Counted from the first letter of the stretch, positions 24,421 to 32,296 are shown. The stretch is DNA of 64,000 bases from Salarchaeum japonicum_A (GCF_049705945.1 NZ_JBNAMV010000004.1:1674001-1738000), one strand, 5' to 3'. The notes: a model not told the origin generated them from the letters alone. A program made the numbers and translations.

Positions 24421-24708
24421 GTGAGCGACGATGATGTCTTCGAGGGCGTGCCGGGTATCGAGGAGGATTTGGCGCGCGCCGAACAGCGGTTGACGGTGCG
24501 CGTGGAGCGCCGGACGTACGATAAGCCGGTGACGATAGTGGAGGGGTTCGAGGACGAGTCGGTGGACCTCACCGACCTCGCGTCCGAGTTGAAGTCGAGT
24601 CTGGGCGCGGGCGGCACGGTGAACGACGGCGCTATCGAAGTGCAGGGCGACCACGCGGAGCGGGTGCGCGAGCTATTGGCCGAGCGCGGGTTCTCGGTCG
24701 AGGATTAG
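24421..24708 (+). CDS. SUI1/eIF1-like protein without the N-terminal zinc ribbon
   Basis: 95 residues from GTG 24421 (ATG 24379 in the same frame would add 14 hydrophobic residues). The central and C-terminal parts match the SUI1 fold: LTVRVERRTYDKPVTIVEGF, LASELKSSLGAGGTV, IEVQGDHAERVRELL. Archaeal aIF1 of this type usually starts with a Cys-rich ELCxC segment; here the Cys residues are replaced by an acidic stretch (SDDDVFEGVPGIEEDL). It may be a paralogue of aIF1 with another role, or a stress translation inhibitor. Its end overlaps the convergent sensor-kinase gene by 4 bp. Confidence 0.8.
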   Translation: MSDDDVFEGVPGIEEDLARAEQRLTVRVERRTYDKPVTIVEGFEDESVDLTDLASELKSSLGAGGTVNDGAIEVQGDHAERVRELLAERGFSVED

Positions 24709-26090
24709 ACGAGTCGGATGCCGGTGATTTCGAAGCGCGCGCCGCCCGATTCGCTCTCGGTGACGGCGATGCCCCAGTCGTGGGCGGTCGCGATTTCGCG
24801 GACGATTCGCAGGCCCAAACCGGTGCCGTCCTGGGACGTGGTGTAGCCGGAGTCGAACACGCGGCTGCGTTCGGATTCGGGGATGCCGGGGCCGTCGTCG
24901 GCGACGTAGAACGCGTTCTCCGAGAACGCGCCGAGCTCGACCTGCGCGTCGTCGCCGGCGTGCTCGCGGGCGTTCCGAAAGAGGTTCTCGAACAACTGGA
25001 GGGCGCGCTGGCGGTCCGCGAGGAACTCCACGTCGTCGCTGACTTCGATGCTGAGGGTGGCGTCCGCCGTTTCGACGTTCTCCCAGGCGTCCCGGGCGAC
25101 GGCGGCGAGTCCGACCGGGTCAGTGTCGTCTACGCCGGTCTCCCGGACGAGCGTGCGCACGCCTTCGATGAGGTCGTTCATGCGGTCGAGAGACTGGTCG
25201 ATGACCTCGAGGTGTTCGTCCACGTCGGCGTTCTCCGGGAGGCGATCTTCCACGATGGGGAGGCGGGCAGACGCCACGCTCAATGGATTCCGGAGGTCGT
25301 GAGTGACGATGCTCGCGAAGTCCTCCAGTTGCTGGTTCTTCTTCACGAGGTCGGTGACGTCCTGCATCACGACGATGGTGCGCGTGGTGTCGTCCACGGT
25401 CTGCTCGCGCCGCCGGAGTTCGGCGTAGCGCTCGCTTCCACCCGCGTCCTCGAACGCGAACCGCGTCTCCGCCCGCTCGTCCCCCGTTCCCTCGATGGCG
25501 GCGGCGAGCGCGTCCGTGTCCGTCGCCGCGAACACGTCGAGGTCGAGCGGGTCCGTTCCAACGATGTCCGACCGCGGTTCAGGGGTGAGCCCGCAGAACT
25601 CCTCGTTCGCCTCGGCGACGACGCCGTCGTCGTCCACGACGAACGCCGGGTCCGGAATCGCCTGGAACAGTCCGCGGAACTCGGCCTCGGTCTGGCGGTA
25701 GCGTTGCGCGAGCGAGAGCGACTGCTCGCGGCGCACGAGCAGGTTCGACAGCCGCTGGAAGAGCACGGTCGCGTCCACGGGCGCGGAGACGATGTCGTCC
25801 ACGACGGTCGTGTCGTCGGCCGACTGGGGGTCCGGGAGTTCGATGGTACTCGGGGTGTCCTCGCGCTGCAGGAGGACGACCGGAACGAACACCGGGTCGG
25901 CGTCCTGCTTGTACGAGACGACCTCTCCGCGATGGTTCGGGAGCGAGCGGTCGTCGACGATGACGGCGTCCGCGTCGTCGTCGATGCTATCCGGGTCGTC
26001 GCGTCCGACGACGGTATAGCGTTGGCTGAGCAGTGACGCCAGCGAGTTCCGGTTCCCATCGTCGTCGATGAGCGGTTGGATTCGTATCAT
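24705..26090 (-). CDS. Soluble sensor histidine kinase: receiver-like, PAS, HisKA, HATPase
   Basis: 461 residues, no membrane helix. Residues 1-125 resemble a receiver domain: acidic pocket LIDDDGN and candidate Asp46/47 in AVIVDDRSLP, but the usual Lys switch is not clear. A PAS domain follows (about 135-250, FRGLFQAIPDPAFVVDD). The dimerisation helix holds phospho-acceptor His264 in THDLRNPL, and the ATPase part has N box (LFENLFRNAREHA) and G boxes (DDGPGIPE, GTGLGLRIV). Such cytosolic kinases are common in haloarchaea; the signal is unknown. No partner response regulator is adjacent. Confidence 0.9.
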   Translation of the reverse strand: MIRIQPLIDDDGNRNSLASLLSQRYTVVGRDDPDSIDDDADAVIVDDRSLPNHRGEVVSYKQDADPVFVPVVLLQREDTPSTIELPDPQSADDTTVVDDIVSAPVDATVLFQRLSNLLVRREQSLSLAQRYRQTEAEFRGLFQAIPDPAFVVDDDGVVAEANEEFCGLTPEPRSDIVGTDPLDLDVFAATDTDALAAAIEGTGDERAETRFAFEDAGGSERYAELRRREQTVDDTTRTIVVMQDVTDLVKKNQQLEDFASIVTHDLRNPLSVASARLPIVEDRLPENADVDEHLEVIDQSLDRMNDLIEGVRTLVRETGVDDTDPVGLAAVARDAWENVETADATLSIEVSDDVEFLADRQRALQLFENLFRNAREHAGDDAQVELGAFSENAFYVADDGPGIPESERSRVFDSGYTTSQDGTGLGLRIVREIATAHDWGIAVTESESGGARFEITGIRLV

Positions 26091-26141
26091 ACTGCTAACT
26101 CCCTCCTATCGCTCGTGACTACGCGCATCGTGGTTCACGTC

Positions 26142-26161
26142 GGCGTCCCGTCGGGGACGCC
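26142..26161. other. Hairpin between the cupin and sensor-kinase genes
   Basis: A perfect 8-bp stem (GGCGTCCC with GGGACGCC) around a GTCG loop in the 129-bp gap. It could act as an RNA structure after the cupin gene or before the kinase start 52 bp away. The rest of the gap shows no gene. Confidence 0.5.
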
Positions 26162-26219
26162 CCGCAGGTCCGGCATTACGACGGATGACTACTGATACTC
26201 GGTTAACGTTGTCGGCCCG

Positions 26220-26558
26220 CTACTCCTGCCAGTCCGGGTTCTCCCGCGGCGGGCTGAACACGTCGATTCCGTCCACGGGCGTATCGCCGACGTTGTGCGC
26301 GGCGTGCGGTTCGTCCGCGGGAATCACGTAGGACTCGCCGGTCGTCACGACGTGCTCCTCGCCGTCCACCTCGAACGTGAGCGCGCCGTCGTACACGAAC
26401 CCCACCTGCTCGTGGGGATGGCTGTGTTCGGGCACGCTCGCGCCCGGTTGGATGTGGAAGTGCTGGACGCTCATGTTCGCCCCGACGGAGAGTTCCGCGA
26501 GGTAGACGCCGTCGACGGCCTCGACGATGCGTTCGGCGGACAGGTCGTGTGTCTCCAT
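26220..26558 (-). CDS. Small single-domain cupin
   Basis: 112 residues from ATG 26558. Cupin motif 1 (MSVQHFHIQPGASVPEHSHPHEQVGFV) and motif 2 (ESYVIPADEPHAAHN) are complete, with the three His and one Glu metal ligands (HSHPHE, PHAAH). A single-domain cupin like this can be a sugar isomerase, dioxygenase or sensor; no substrate is indicated. It is divergent from the Nudix gene, with 61 bp between them. Confidence 0.85.
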   Translation of the reverse strand: METHDLSAERIVEAVDGVYLAELSVGANMSVQHFHIQPGASVPEHSHPHEQVGFVYDGALTFEVDGEEHVVTTGESYVIPADEPHAAHNVGDTPVDGIDVFSPPRENPDWQE

Positions 26559-26619
26559 ACTCGGGTTCGCCGCGCGACGCACTAAACAGTTTAACGTCCC
26601 CGCCCGCTCGGTGTCGCGT

Positions 26620-27060
26620 ATGGACGCACCCCACTACGTCGTGAACGCGGAGGCGGCCGTCCACCGCGACGGCGAGTACCTGCTCGTCGAACGCGCGGCC
26701 GGCGAGGAGCACGCGGCGGGCGCGCTCGCGCTCGTCGGCGGGAAGGTCGAAATCACTGAGGGCCGGGACGTGCTCGAAGCGACGGTCCGCCGCGAAGTCG
26801 AGGAGGAGGTCGGCGTCGCCCTCGGGCGTCTCGACTACGTGACGAGCAGCGCGTTCGAGACGCCGGACGACCAGGTCGTCAACACCGTGTTCCTCGCGGA
26901 ACACGACGCCGGCACCGCGCGCGTCCGCGACCCCGAGGAGGTCGCGGCCGTGCACTGGCTCACGCCCGACGAGGTGCGCGACCACCCGGACGCGCCCGCG
27001 TTCACCGCAAACTACATCGAGGCCGTGGACGCCCATCGCCGCCGTCGACGGGACTCCTAA
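26620..27060 (+). CDS. Nudix hydrolase
   Basis: 146 residues from ATG 26620. The Nudix box is GGKVEITEGRDVLEATVR then REVEEEVGV. Between the first Glu and the REVEEEVG helix there are ten residues rather than the usual seven, a three-residue insertion. The metal-binding glutamates in REVEEEVG are intact. These enzymes hydrolyse nucleoside diphosphates linked to another group; the target is unknown. A TATA-like GTTTAACG about 27 bp before the ATG implies a leaderless mRNA. It runs into the DUF5817 gene 32 bp downstream. Confidence 0.85.
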   Translation: MDAPHYVVNAEAAVHRDGEYLLVERAAGEEHAAGALALVGGKVEITEGRDVLEATVRREVEEEVGVALGRLDYVTSSAFETPDDQVVNTVFLAEHDAGTARVRDPEEVAAVHWLTPDEVRDHPDAPAFTANYIEAVDAHRRRRRDS

Positions 27061-27092
27061 CCTTCAAATCCCGAGCGGGCGGAGTGCGGTGT

Positions 27093-27614
27093 GTGTACGC
27101 CGTCGTCGGCTGCAGCGAGTGCAGCGCGCTCTGGATACTCGAGGGACGCCCCGAGACCACGGAGTGTCCGCGCTGTGGCTCCCAGCGACAGTTTTCGAAA
27201 CGCCGGAAGTTCGTCACCACGGAGGACGAGGACCACGCCCGCGAGGTCCGCTCCTCGATGCTTGCGGCGCGCTCGGGGTACGGCGACGCGTTCGCGGACC
27301 TCGACTCGTTCAGCGAGATGGAGGCCGCGACCGACGAGGCGGTCGTGTCCGACGACGAGTACCTCGACTCCGTCGGCGTCGACCCCGACGCGGTCGCGGA
27401 GGCGGGCGAGCGCGCCGAGTCGAGCGGCGGGTCCGTGAGCAAGAAAGAGCGCGTCCGGGAGGCCGTCCGCACGCTCGACCAACCCACGGAGGACGACATC
27501 GTGGCGTACTGCGCCGAGCACGGCGTGAGCGCCGACTACGCGCGCCGGACGCTCGAAAAGCTCGCGCGGACGGGCGAGGTCTCCGAGAGCCGCGGCGTCT
27601 ATCGGCTGCTATAG
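27093..27614 (+). CDS. DUF5817-type zinc-ribbon and winged-helix protein
   Basis: 173 residues from GTG 27093. An N-terminal zinc ribbon (VVGCSECSALW then TECPRCGS) is followed by an acidic linker with an R-x-SM-A-R helix and a C-terminal winged-helix-like domain (about 115-173: VREAVRTLDQPTEDDIVAYC, YARRTLEKLARTGEV). The layout suggests nucleic-acid binding, perhaps a transcription regulator; the family has no known function. The start MYAVVGC matches the family, and a TATA-like run about 28 bp upstream agrees. Its TAG overlaps the 3' end of a small antisense-oriented gene. Confidence 0.75.
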   Translation: MYAVVGCSECSALWILEGRPETTECPRCGSQRQFSKRRKFVTTEDEDHAREVRSSMLAARSGYGDAFADLDSFSEMEAATDEAVVSDDEYLDSVGVDPDAVAEAGERAESSGGSVSKKERVREAVRTLDQPTEDDIVAYCAEHGVSADYARRTLEKLARTGEVSESRGVYRLL

Positions 27615-27755
27615 GAGCGCGCCGGTGACCGCCTGATAGAGCGTCACGGCGAGCAAGAGCACGGTGAGGAGGAGTTTGAGCACGCGGAGGTAGCGGACGC
27701 TCGGCGTGTCCGGGAGCGGTGTGCCGCCGCTGTCGGTGGGTGGCTTCTCCGGCAT
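27609..27755 (-). CDS. 48-residue single-pass membrane protein
   Basis: ATG 27755 to TAG 27609 encodes 48 residues: a polar Pro/Thr-rich N terminus (MPEKPPTDSGGTPLPDTPS), a basic junction VRYLRVLK and one hydrophobic helix (LLLTVLLLAVTLYQAVTGALL). Base composition and codon position bias are coding-like. It converges on the DUF5817 gene and overlaps its last 6 bp, and it precedes HMG-CoA reductase on the same strand's far side (60 bp apart). No family recognised. Confidence 0.6.
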   Translation of the reverse strand: MPEKPPTDSGGTPLPDTPSVRYLRVLKLLLTVLLLAVTLYQAVTGALL

Positions 27756-27815
27756 ACCGTCCGCTAGCCGCGTCAGGGAAATAAAGTCGCGCCGGACGCG
27801 CGGTGAAAGTGAAAC

Positions 27816-29030
27816 TTAACGGCCGAGCTCCTCGTGCGCGGAGGAGAGGTGGCGGGAGGCGAGCGCGGAGACGAGCGAGAGTTCGCCGGCGAGTACGCCG
27901 GTCGCGATTATCTCGGCGAGCGCGTCCGCGTTCGCGCCGGCGGGGTCGCCGCCGCCACGCACGCCGAGCACGTCCAGGGCCTCGGCCTGCGTCGGGAGTT
28001 TCGTCCCGCCGCCGACGGTGCCGACTTCGAGGCTCGCGAGGTTCACGCTCGCGTACAGTTCGTCCTCGCGCGCCTTGACGGTCGTGATGGTGTTCGAGCC
28101 CTCGACGACCTGCGCGATGTCCTGACCGGTCGCGAGGAACATCGCGGCGACGACGTTCGCGGCGTGCGCGTTGAACCCGAGCGCGCCCGCCTTCGCCGAC
28201 CCGACGAGGTTCTTCCGCGTGTTCGCCTCCTCGATGGCCTCCGGCGTCGTGTTGAACCGCTCCTCCACGACCTCCCGGGGGATGCGCACGTCCGCGGAGA
28301 CGGTGCGGCCGCGGCCCTCGACGGCGTTGATGGCGGCGGGCTTCTTGTCCGAGCAGAGGTTCCCGGAGAGCGCGACCAGTTCCGCGGGCGTCTCGGCCTC
28401 CACGAGGTCGGCGGCCTCGCCGGTGGCGATGGTGGCCATGTTCATCCCCATCGCGTCCTTCGTGTCGTAGGAAAAGCGGAGGAAGACGGAGTCGCCGACG
28501 ACGTAGGGCGTGACGGACTGGAGTTCGCCGTGGCTCGTCGTGGATTCGGCGGCCTCGGCGAGAGCGTCCTCGTTCGCGCGCACCCACTCCGCGACGGTCT
28601 TCGCCTCCGCCACGTCCGCGACGCGGAACACCGGCGCGCGCGTCATCCCGTTCTTCAGGACGCGAGCGGTCGCGCCGCCGCCCGCCCGAATCGCCGAACA
28701 GCCCCGGTTCACGGACGCGACGAGCGCGCCCTCGGACGTGGCGAGCGGGAGATAGTACTCGCCGGTCGCGGCCTCGCCGTTCACCAACACCGGCCCGGCG
28801 ACTCCCATGGGCACCTGCACGCCGCCGACGAGGTTCTCGATGTTCGAGCCGTGCACGTCCGCCGCGTCGAACGCGAACTCGCCGATTGCGTCCGGGTCGC
28901 TCGCCGTCTCCCGGCGGAGGAGTTCGCGGCGAGCGGCCGCCGCGGTCGCCTCGTCCGCGTGGTCTTCGAGTTCGTACAGCCGGAGCTCGCCGGACTGCAC
29001 GCGGTCCGCGAGGTCGGAAACGTCACTCAT
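27816..29030 (-). CDS. hmgA: Hydroxymethylglutaryl-CoA reductase (NADPH)
   Basis: 404 residues from ATG 29030. Class I HMG-CoA reductase motifs are present: ENLVGGVQVPMGVAGP (substrate), FSYDTKDAMGMNMA with the catalytic Asp, GNLCSDKKPAAIN with the catalytic Lys, and GTVGGGTKLPTQ near the end, plus the C-terminal His in ALASRHLSSAH. It reduces HMG-CoA to mevalonate, the committed step for archaeal isoprenoid lipids, and is the target of statins. It is a single gene on the minus strand, 100 bp from the GbsR-type gene, so it probably has its own promoter. Confidence 0.97.
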   Translation of the reverse strand: MSDVSDLADRVQSGELRLYELEDHADEATAAAARRELLRRETASDPDAIGEFAFDAADVHGSNIENLVGGVQVPMGVAGPVLVNGEAATGEYYLPLATSEGALVASVNRGCSAIRAGGGATARVLKNGMTRAPVFRVADVAEAKTVAEWVRANEDALAEAAESTTSHGELQSVTPYVVGDSVFLRFSYDTKDAMGMNMATIATGEAADLVEAETPAELVALSGNLCSDKKPAAINAVEGRGRTVSADVRIPREVVEERFNTTPEAIEEANTRKNLVGSAKAGALGFNAHAANVVAAMFLATGQDIAQVVEGSNTITTVKAREDELYASVNLASLEVGTVGGGTKLPTQAEALDVLGVRGGGDPAGANADALAEIIATGVLAGELSLVSALASRHLSSAHEELGR

Positions 29031-29132
29031 ACCCACGAGTCCACGGCGAACCCCCTCAAGGTTGCCGTTCTCCGTGGACTGGGACTGAACGCTTCTGCCC
29101 GTCGAGTAACTCCCGCACGCGGTCGGCGGTGG

Positions 29133-29663
29133 TTAGCCGCGGACGACGTCGAGGAACTTCGAGAGCGCGGTCTGGAGGCGGCTACCCGACATCGAGGTGA
29201 CGAGGTCGACGAACCGCTTGGATTGATCGTAGACGCGTTTGAGTTCGCGGACGCGTTCGAGATCCTGCTGGGCGCGCTCGGTGTCGGCGTTCTCGAGGGT
29301 GGTTTCGGCGTCCGCGAGCCTGCGGGTCATCGTCTCGATTTCCCGTCGCACTTCGCGGTTGAGAAACTCCTGGACGATCCGCCAGAAGTCGCGTTCGGCC
29401 TCGAAGAACGCTCGCTTCCCTTCACCGGGAAGCGAGCGCCGATGAACCATGTGGAGGCGTTCTAAGTCCTGCATTTTCGTGCTCACGGTTGACTTCGCGA
29501 ACTCGCTCTCCTCGGCGAGGTCGTCCAGGGAGAGCGGTTCGTGCGCGAAGAAGAGAAGTCCGTAGAGACGGCCGTAGCTCCGGCTGAGACCGTATATTTC
29601 CGCGGAGCGCTCGAAGCCTTCGATGACGCGCTCGCGGGCGGCGTCCGGATCGGCGTCAGTCAT
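29133..29663 (-). CDS. GbsR/MarR-type winged-helix transcription regulator
   Basis: 176 residues from ATG 29663. An N-terminal winged helix (about 20-85) holds the recognition helix EFAKSTVSTKMQDLERLHMV and a wing LPGEGKRAFF; a long C-terminal helical region (about 90-176) should mediate dimerisation. This is the GbsR form of the MarR superfamily. It is divergent from an ABC exporter operon with only 55 bp between start codons. Both starts lie 28 bp from the same ATAAAT box, and a TTCGG palindrome covers the ABC start codon. The likely job is repression of that operon in response to an unknown ligand. Confidence 0.85.
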   Translation of the reverse strand: MTDADPDAARERVIEGFERSAEIYGLSRSYGRLYGLLFFAHEPLSLDDLAEESEFAKSTVSTKMQDLERLHMVHRRSLPGEGKRAFFEAERDFWRIVQEFLNREVRREIETMTRRLADAETTLENADTERAQQDLERVRELKRVYDQSKRFVDLVTSMSGSRLQTALSKFLDVVRG

Positions 29664-29688
29664 ACCTATCGATACGCTCCCAAAACGC

Positions 29689-29694
29689 ATAAAT
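29689..29694. promoter_or_regulatory. Shared bidirectional TATA box
   Basis: ATAAAT (ATTTAT on the other strand) sits midway between ATG 29663 (minus) and ATG 29719 (plus), about 28 bp from each. One element can therefore serve two leaderless divergent promoters. Confidence 0.55.
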
Positions 29695-29701
29695 CACAAC
29701 C

Positions 29702-29729
29702 TTCGGAATATTCGGTATATGCCGAATAT
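29702..29729. promoter_or_regulatory. Palindromic operator over the ABC operon start codon
   Basis: A perfect inverted repeat, ATATTCGG (29708-29715) and CCGAATAT (29722-29729), is separated by 6 bp that contain most of ATG 29719. A third TTCGG lies at 29702-29706. Placement downstream of the TATA box fits a repressor site, most simply for the adjacent GbsR-type protein. Confidence 0.65.
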
Positions 29730-30447
29730 ATTGGATGGGGCCGCAAGTGACGCGGACGACGACGTCGTACTACACGCGAACGGCCTGGAGAAGACGTACG
29801 ACTCTCGACTCCCCTGGGAGCCGTCGGTCGACGTCCTGACCGGTGCGAGCCTCCAACTCCACGCGGGCGAAATCGTCGGCATCGTCGGCGAGAACGGTAG
29901 CGGGAAGTCCACGCTGATGCAGTGCCTCGTCGGCGCACTCGACCCCGACGCCGGCGAGGTGTCCCGGCCCGGCGGGGTCGGCTGGTGCCCACAGGACGAC
30001 CGGCTCTACGACCGCCTCACCGTCGACGAAACCTTCCGCCTGTTCGGGGAAGCCCACGGCATGACCGATGCCGAGATCGCGGACGCGGCCGACCGCCTCA
30101 CCGCCCGCCTCGACTTCGAGCGGTTCCGCGACCGCCGCGTCGACCGTCTCTCCGGCGGTAACCGCCGAAAACTCACGCTCTCTGTCTCCCTGATGCACGA
30201 CCCCGACGTGCTCCTTCTCGACGAACCCTACACGGGCTTCGACTGGGAGACCTACCTCGCGTTCTGGGACCTCGCCGCCGACCTCTCCGAGCGCGGCACC
30301 GCGGTCGCCGTCATCTCCCATCTCGTGAGCGAACAGGACCGCTTCGACCGCATCTACGAACTCGCCGACGGCCGACTCACGGAGGTCGACGATGCGGCCG
30401 ACTCGACGGAACGCGAGCGCGAGCGAACGGAGGGCGAGCATGCGTAG
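29719..30447 (+). CDS. ABC transporter ATP-binding protein
   Basis: 242 residues from ATG 29719. Walker A is GENGSGKST (about 56-64), the Q loop is GWCPQDD (about 88-94), the signature is LSGGNRRK (about 143), Walker B is VLLLDEPY and the switch His is in VISHLV. It should drive an exporter-type (ABC-2-like) complex with the two membrane proteins that follow. The alternative upstream start in this frame would run through the divergent promoter. Its stop overlaps the first permease gene by 8 bp. Confidence 0.92.
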   Translation: MPNILDGAASDADDDVVLHANGLEKTYDSRLPWEPSVDVLTGASLQLHAGEIVGIVGENGSGKSTLMQCLVGALDPDAGEVSRPGGVGWCPQDDRLYDRLTVDETFRLFGEAHGMTDAEIADAADRLTARLDFERFRDRRVDRLSGGNRRKLTLSVSLMHDPDVLLLDEPYTGFDWETYLAFWDLAADLSERGTAVAVISHLVSEQDRFDRIYELADGRLTEVDDAADSTERERERTEGEHA

Positions 30448-31168
30448 TCTCCGCGTCGGCGCGAGCGCGAACGGGAAGACGGCGGTTCGGGAGCCGACGA
30501 CGCTCGCGCTCCTCGTACTCTTACCGCCGTTCGTCGTCTACGTCTACGGCGCCGCGATGTCGTCGTTCCCCGATGTCGCGTTCCTCCATGGTTCGGCGAC
30601 GTCCTACGGTCGCATCGGCGGCGCGCTGTTCGCCACCGCGTTCCTCTCCGGGCTCGTCGGCCTGTTCGGCACCGTCAGCGCCGCGCGAGCCGACCGATAC
30701 CTGGCGTTCTCCGGCTACTCGCCGGCCGTCCTGTTCGGCACGCGCGTACTCGTCTCCGTCGGCATCGCGGCGGCCGCGGCCGCCGTCTCCCTCACCGCAT
30801 TAGTCGCGTTCGGAACCACGGTAGCAGCGCCCCTCGTCGCGTTCGCCGTGCTCGTGCTCGCCGGCGTGCTCTACAGCCTCCTCGGCGTCGTCGTCGGCGC
30901 CATCGTTCCGCGCGAACTCGAGGGATCGCTCGTCCTCGTCTTCCTCGCCGACATGGACTCCTTCCTCTCCGGCGATGTCCTCGAGGTGAACACCGCCCTC
31001 GTTCAGGCGATGCCGCTCCACTACCCGCACGCGCTGTTCACGTCCGCGGTCAGCGACGGTACGATCGTGACCGACAACGCCCTCGGCGCGCTCGCCGCGC
31101 TTGCGATCCTGTTCGCCGCCGCGGGCGTCGGCTACGCGGCCGCGACCGGCCAGGGGTGGTCGGCGTGA
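30440..31168 (+). CDS. ABC-2-type exporter membrane subunit 1
   Basis: 242 residues from ATG 30440, which overlaps the ATPase stop. Six predicted helices (about 24-43, 60-80, 95-120, 125-145, 152-170, 205-235), short loops. After a basic start (MRSLRVGASANGKTAVREP) the layout equals that of ABC-2 permeases. The second permease gene overlaps its end by 4 bp (GTGA). The two are similar in size and topology and may form a heterodimer. The substrate is unknown; possible ones are drugs, lipids or a peptide. Confidence 0.8.
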   Translation: MRSLRVGASANGKTAVREPTTLALLVLLPPFVVYVYGAAMSSFPDVAFLHGSATSYGRIGGALFATAFLSGLVGLFGTVSAARADRYLAFSGYSPAVLFGTRVLVSVGIAAAAAAVSLTALVAFGTTVAAPLVAFAVLVLAGVLYSLLGVVVGAIVPRELEGSLVLVFLADMDSFLSGDVLEVNTALVQAMPLHYPHALFTSAVSDGTIVTDNALGALAALAILFAAAGVGYAAATGQGWSA

Positions 31169-31893
31169 CCCGAACCACCACCGCGCTCTCCGCGACGGTC
31201 AAGCAGTTCGGCCGCACGCCCGTCCTGCTCGCGCTCCTCATCGCCCTCCCCGCGTACTTCGTCGGCCTCCTCGGCTACGTCCTGCCCGACGCGCCTATCA
31301 CGGTTCAAGTTCCGGGGATGACCGTCCGGACGACCCTCGTGAACGGAACACTCCCGATGCTGGCGGCGCTCGCGGCCGCGATGGTCGCCGGTATCGCCGG
31401 GCTCTTCCTCACCGTCGACACCCTTGACGCGGACGGATGGCTCTCGCTCGCCGGTCTCCCCGCCCGAACCCTGTTCGTCGCGCGCGCCCTCGCGCTCGCC
31501 GGCGCCGCGGTGCTCGCCGCCGCGGGCGCGTCCGCGGTTCTCGGCCTCCACGTCGTCCCGGATCAGCCGGTCGTGTTCGTCGCGAGCGTCGTCGTGCTCG
31601 CCGTCACGTACGGTCTTCTCGGCGCGGTCGTCGGCGTCCTCACGAGCCGGCCCGCGGGCGTCTACGTGATGCTGTTTGGGCCCGCTATCGACCTGTTCTT
31701 GTTCCACTCGCCGCTTGCCACCGACCCCCCGATCTGGGCGGCTGCCTTTCCCGGTCGGTACGCGGGCGTCGCCGCGATGGACGCCGCGTTTTCCGCCGAC
31801 CCGAACTGGAGCGCGCTCGCGTGGGGCGTCGCCTACCTCGCGGTCACCGCAGTCAGCGCCGGCGTCGTTGTCGCCCGTGGACTCCGCACCTAA
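31165..31893 (+). CDS. ABC-2-type exporter membrane subunit 2
   Basis: 242 residues from GTG 31165, which overlaps the previous stop (GTGA). Six predicted helices and the motif order of subunit 1 (VKQFGRTPVLLALLIALPAYFVGLLGY at the start, later VVLAVTYGLLGAVVGVLTSRP) point to a duplicate partner. Both proteins are 242 residues long, which supports common descent. It ends the operon; 39 bp later the thiamine-binding gene starts with its own promoter. Confidence 0.8.
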   Translation: MTRTTTALSATVKQFGRTPVLLALLIALPAYFVGLLGYVLPDAPITVQVPGMTVRTTLVNGTLPMLAALAAAMVAGIAGLFLTVDTLDADGWLSLAGLPARTLFVARALALAGAAVLAAAGASAVLGLHVVPDQPVVFVASVVVLAVTYGLLGAVVGVLTSRPAGVYVMLFGPAIDLFLFHSPLATDPPIWAAAFPGRYAGVAAMDAAFSADPNWSALAWGVAYLAVTAVSAGVVVARGLRT

Positions 31894-31903
31894 ACAGTGA
31901 CGT

Positions 31904-31910
31904 ATATCAC
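31904..31910 (+). promoter_or_regulatory. TATA box of the thiamine-binding protein gene
   Basis: The run TATATCA is about 27 bp before ATG 31933. This separates the gene from the ABC operon and predicts a leaderless mRNA. Confidence 0.5.
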
Positions 31911-31932
31911 CGGGTAATTGCACGGTATTAGT

Positions 31933-32250
31933 ATGACCGTGACCGCGATGCTATCGGTGTCGCCCGTCGACAGCCCCGACGTTGACTTCGACGCGGAGAT
32001 AGCGAAAGCCGTCGACGCCCTCGACGACTTCGACGTGCGCTACGAGACGCACCCGATGGAGACCACCATCGAGTCCGACTCGCTCAGTGAGGTGTTCGCG
32101 GCCGCGCAGGCCGCGCACGAAGCGGTGGACGCGAGCCGCGTCGGCACTACGCTGAAAATCGACCACTACCGAGAGGAATCGCTCGCGGCCGCGGAGAAAG
32201 TCGACCGCGTCGAACACCACCTCGGCCGGCCCGCGCGCGGCGGCGAGTAG
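31933..32250 (+). CDS. MTH1187/YkoF-family thiamine-binding protein
   Basis: 105 residues. The ferredoxin-like family fold is recognised by the N-terminal MTVTAMLSVSPV, then VRYETHPMETTIESDSLSEV and the C-terminal VGTTLKIDHYRE. Members bind thiamine or hydroxymethylpyrimidine-like ligands and may assist uptake or salvage. No thiamine biosynthesis gene is nearby, so its role in this cell is not clear. The start at 31933 fits a TATA box 27 bp upstream. Confidence 0.8.
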   Translation: MTVTAMLSVSPVDSPDVDFDAEIAKAVDALDDFDVRYETHPMETTIESDSLSEVFAAAQAAHEAVDASRVGTTLKIDHYREESLAAAEKVDRVEHHLGRPARGGE

Positions 32251-32296
32251 CCGGCCTTCCCGAACGTCTTTGCCCGCGGCCGCCCGACTCCGAGGT

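Noticed and set aside
27057..27521. Minus-strand frame opposite the DUF5817 gene
   Set aside because: The plus-strand gene has zinc-ribbon cysteines, an expected start and a promoter; the opposite frame has none.
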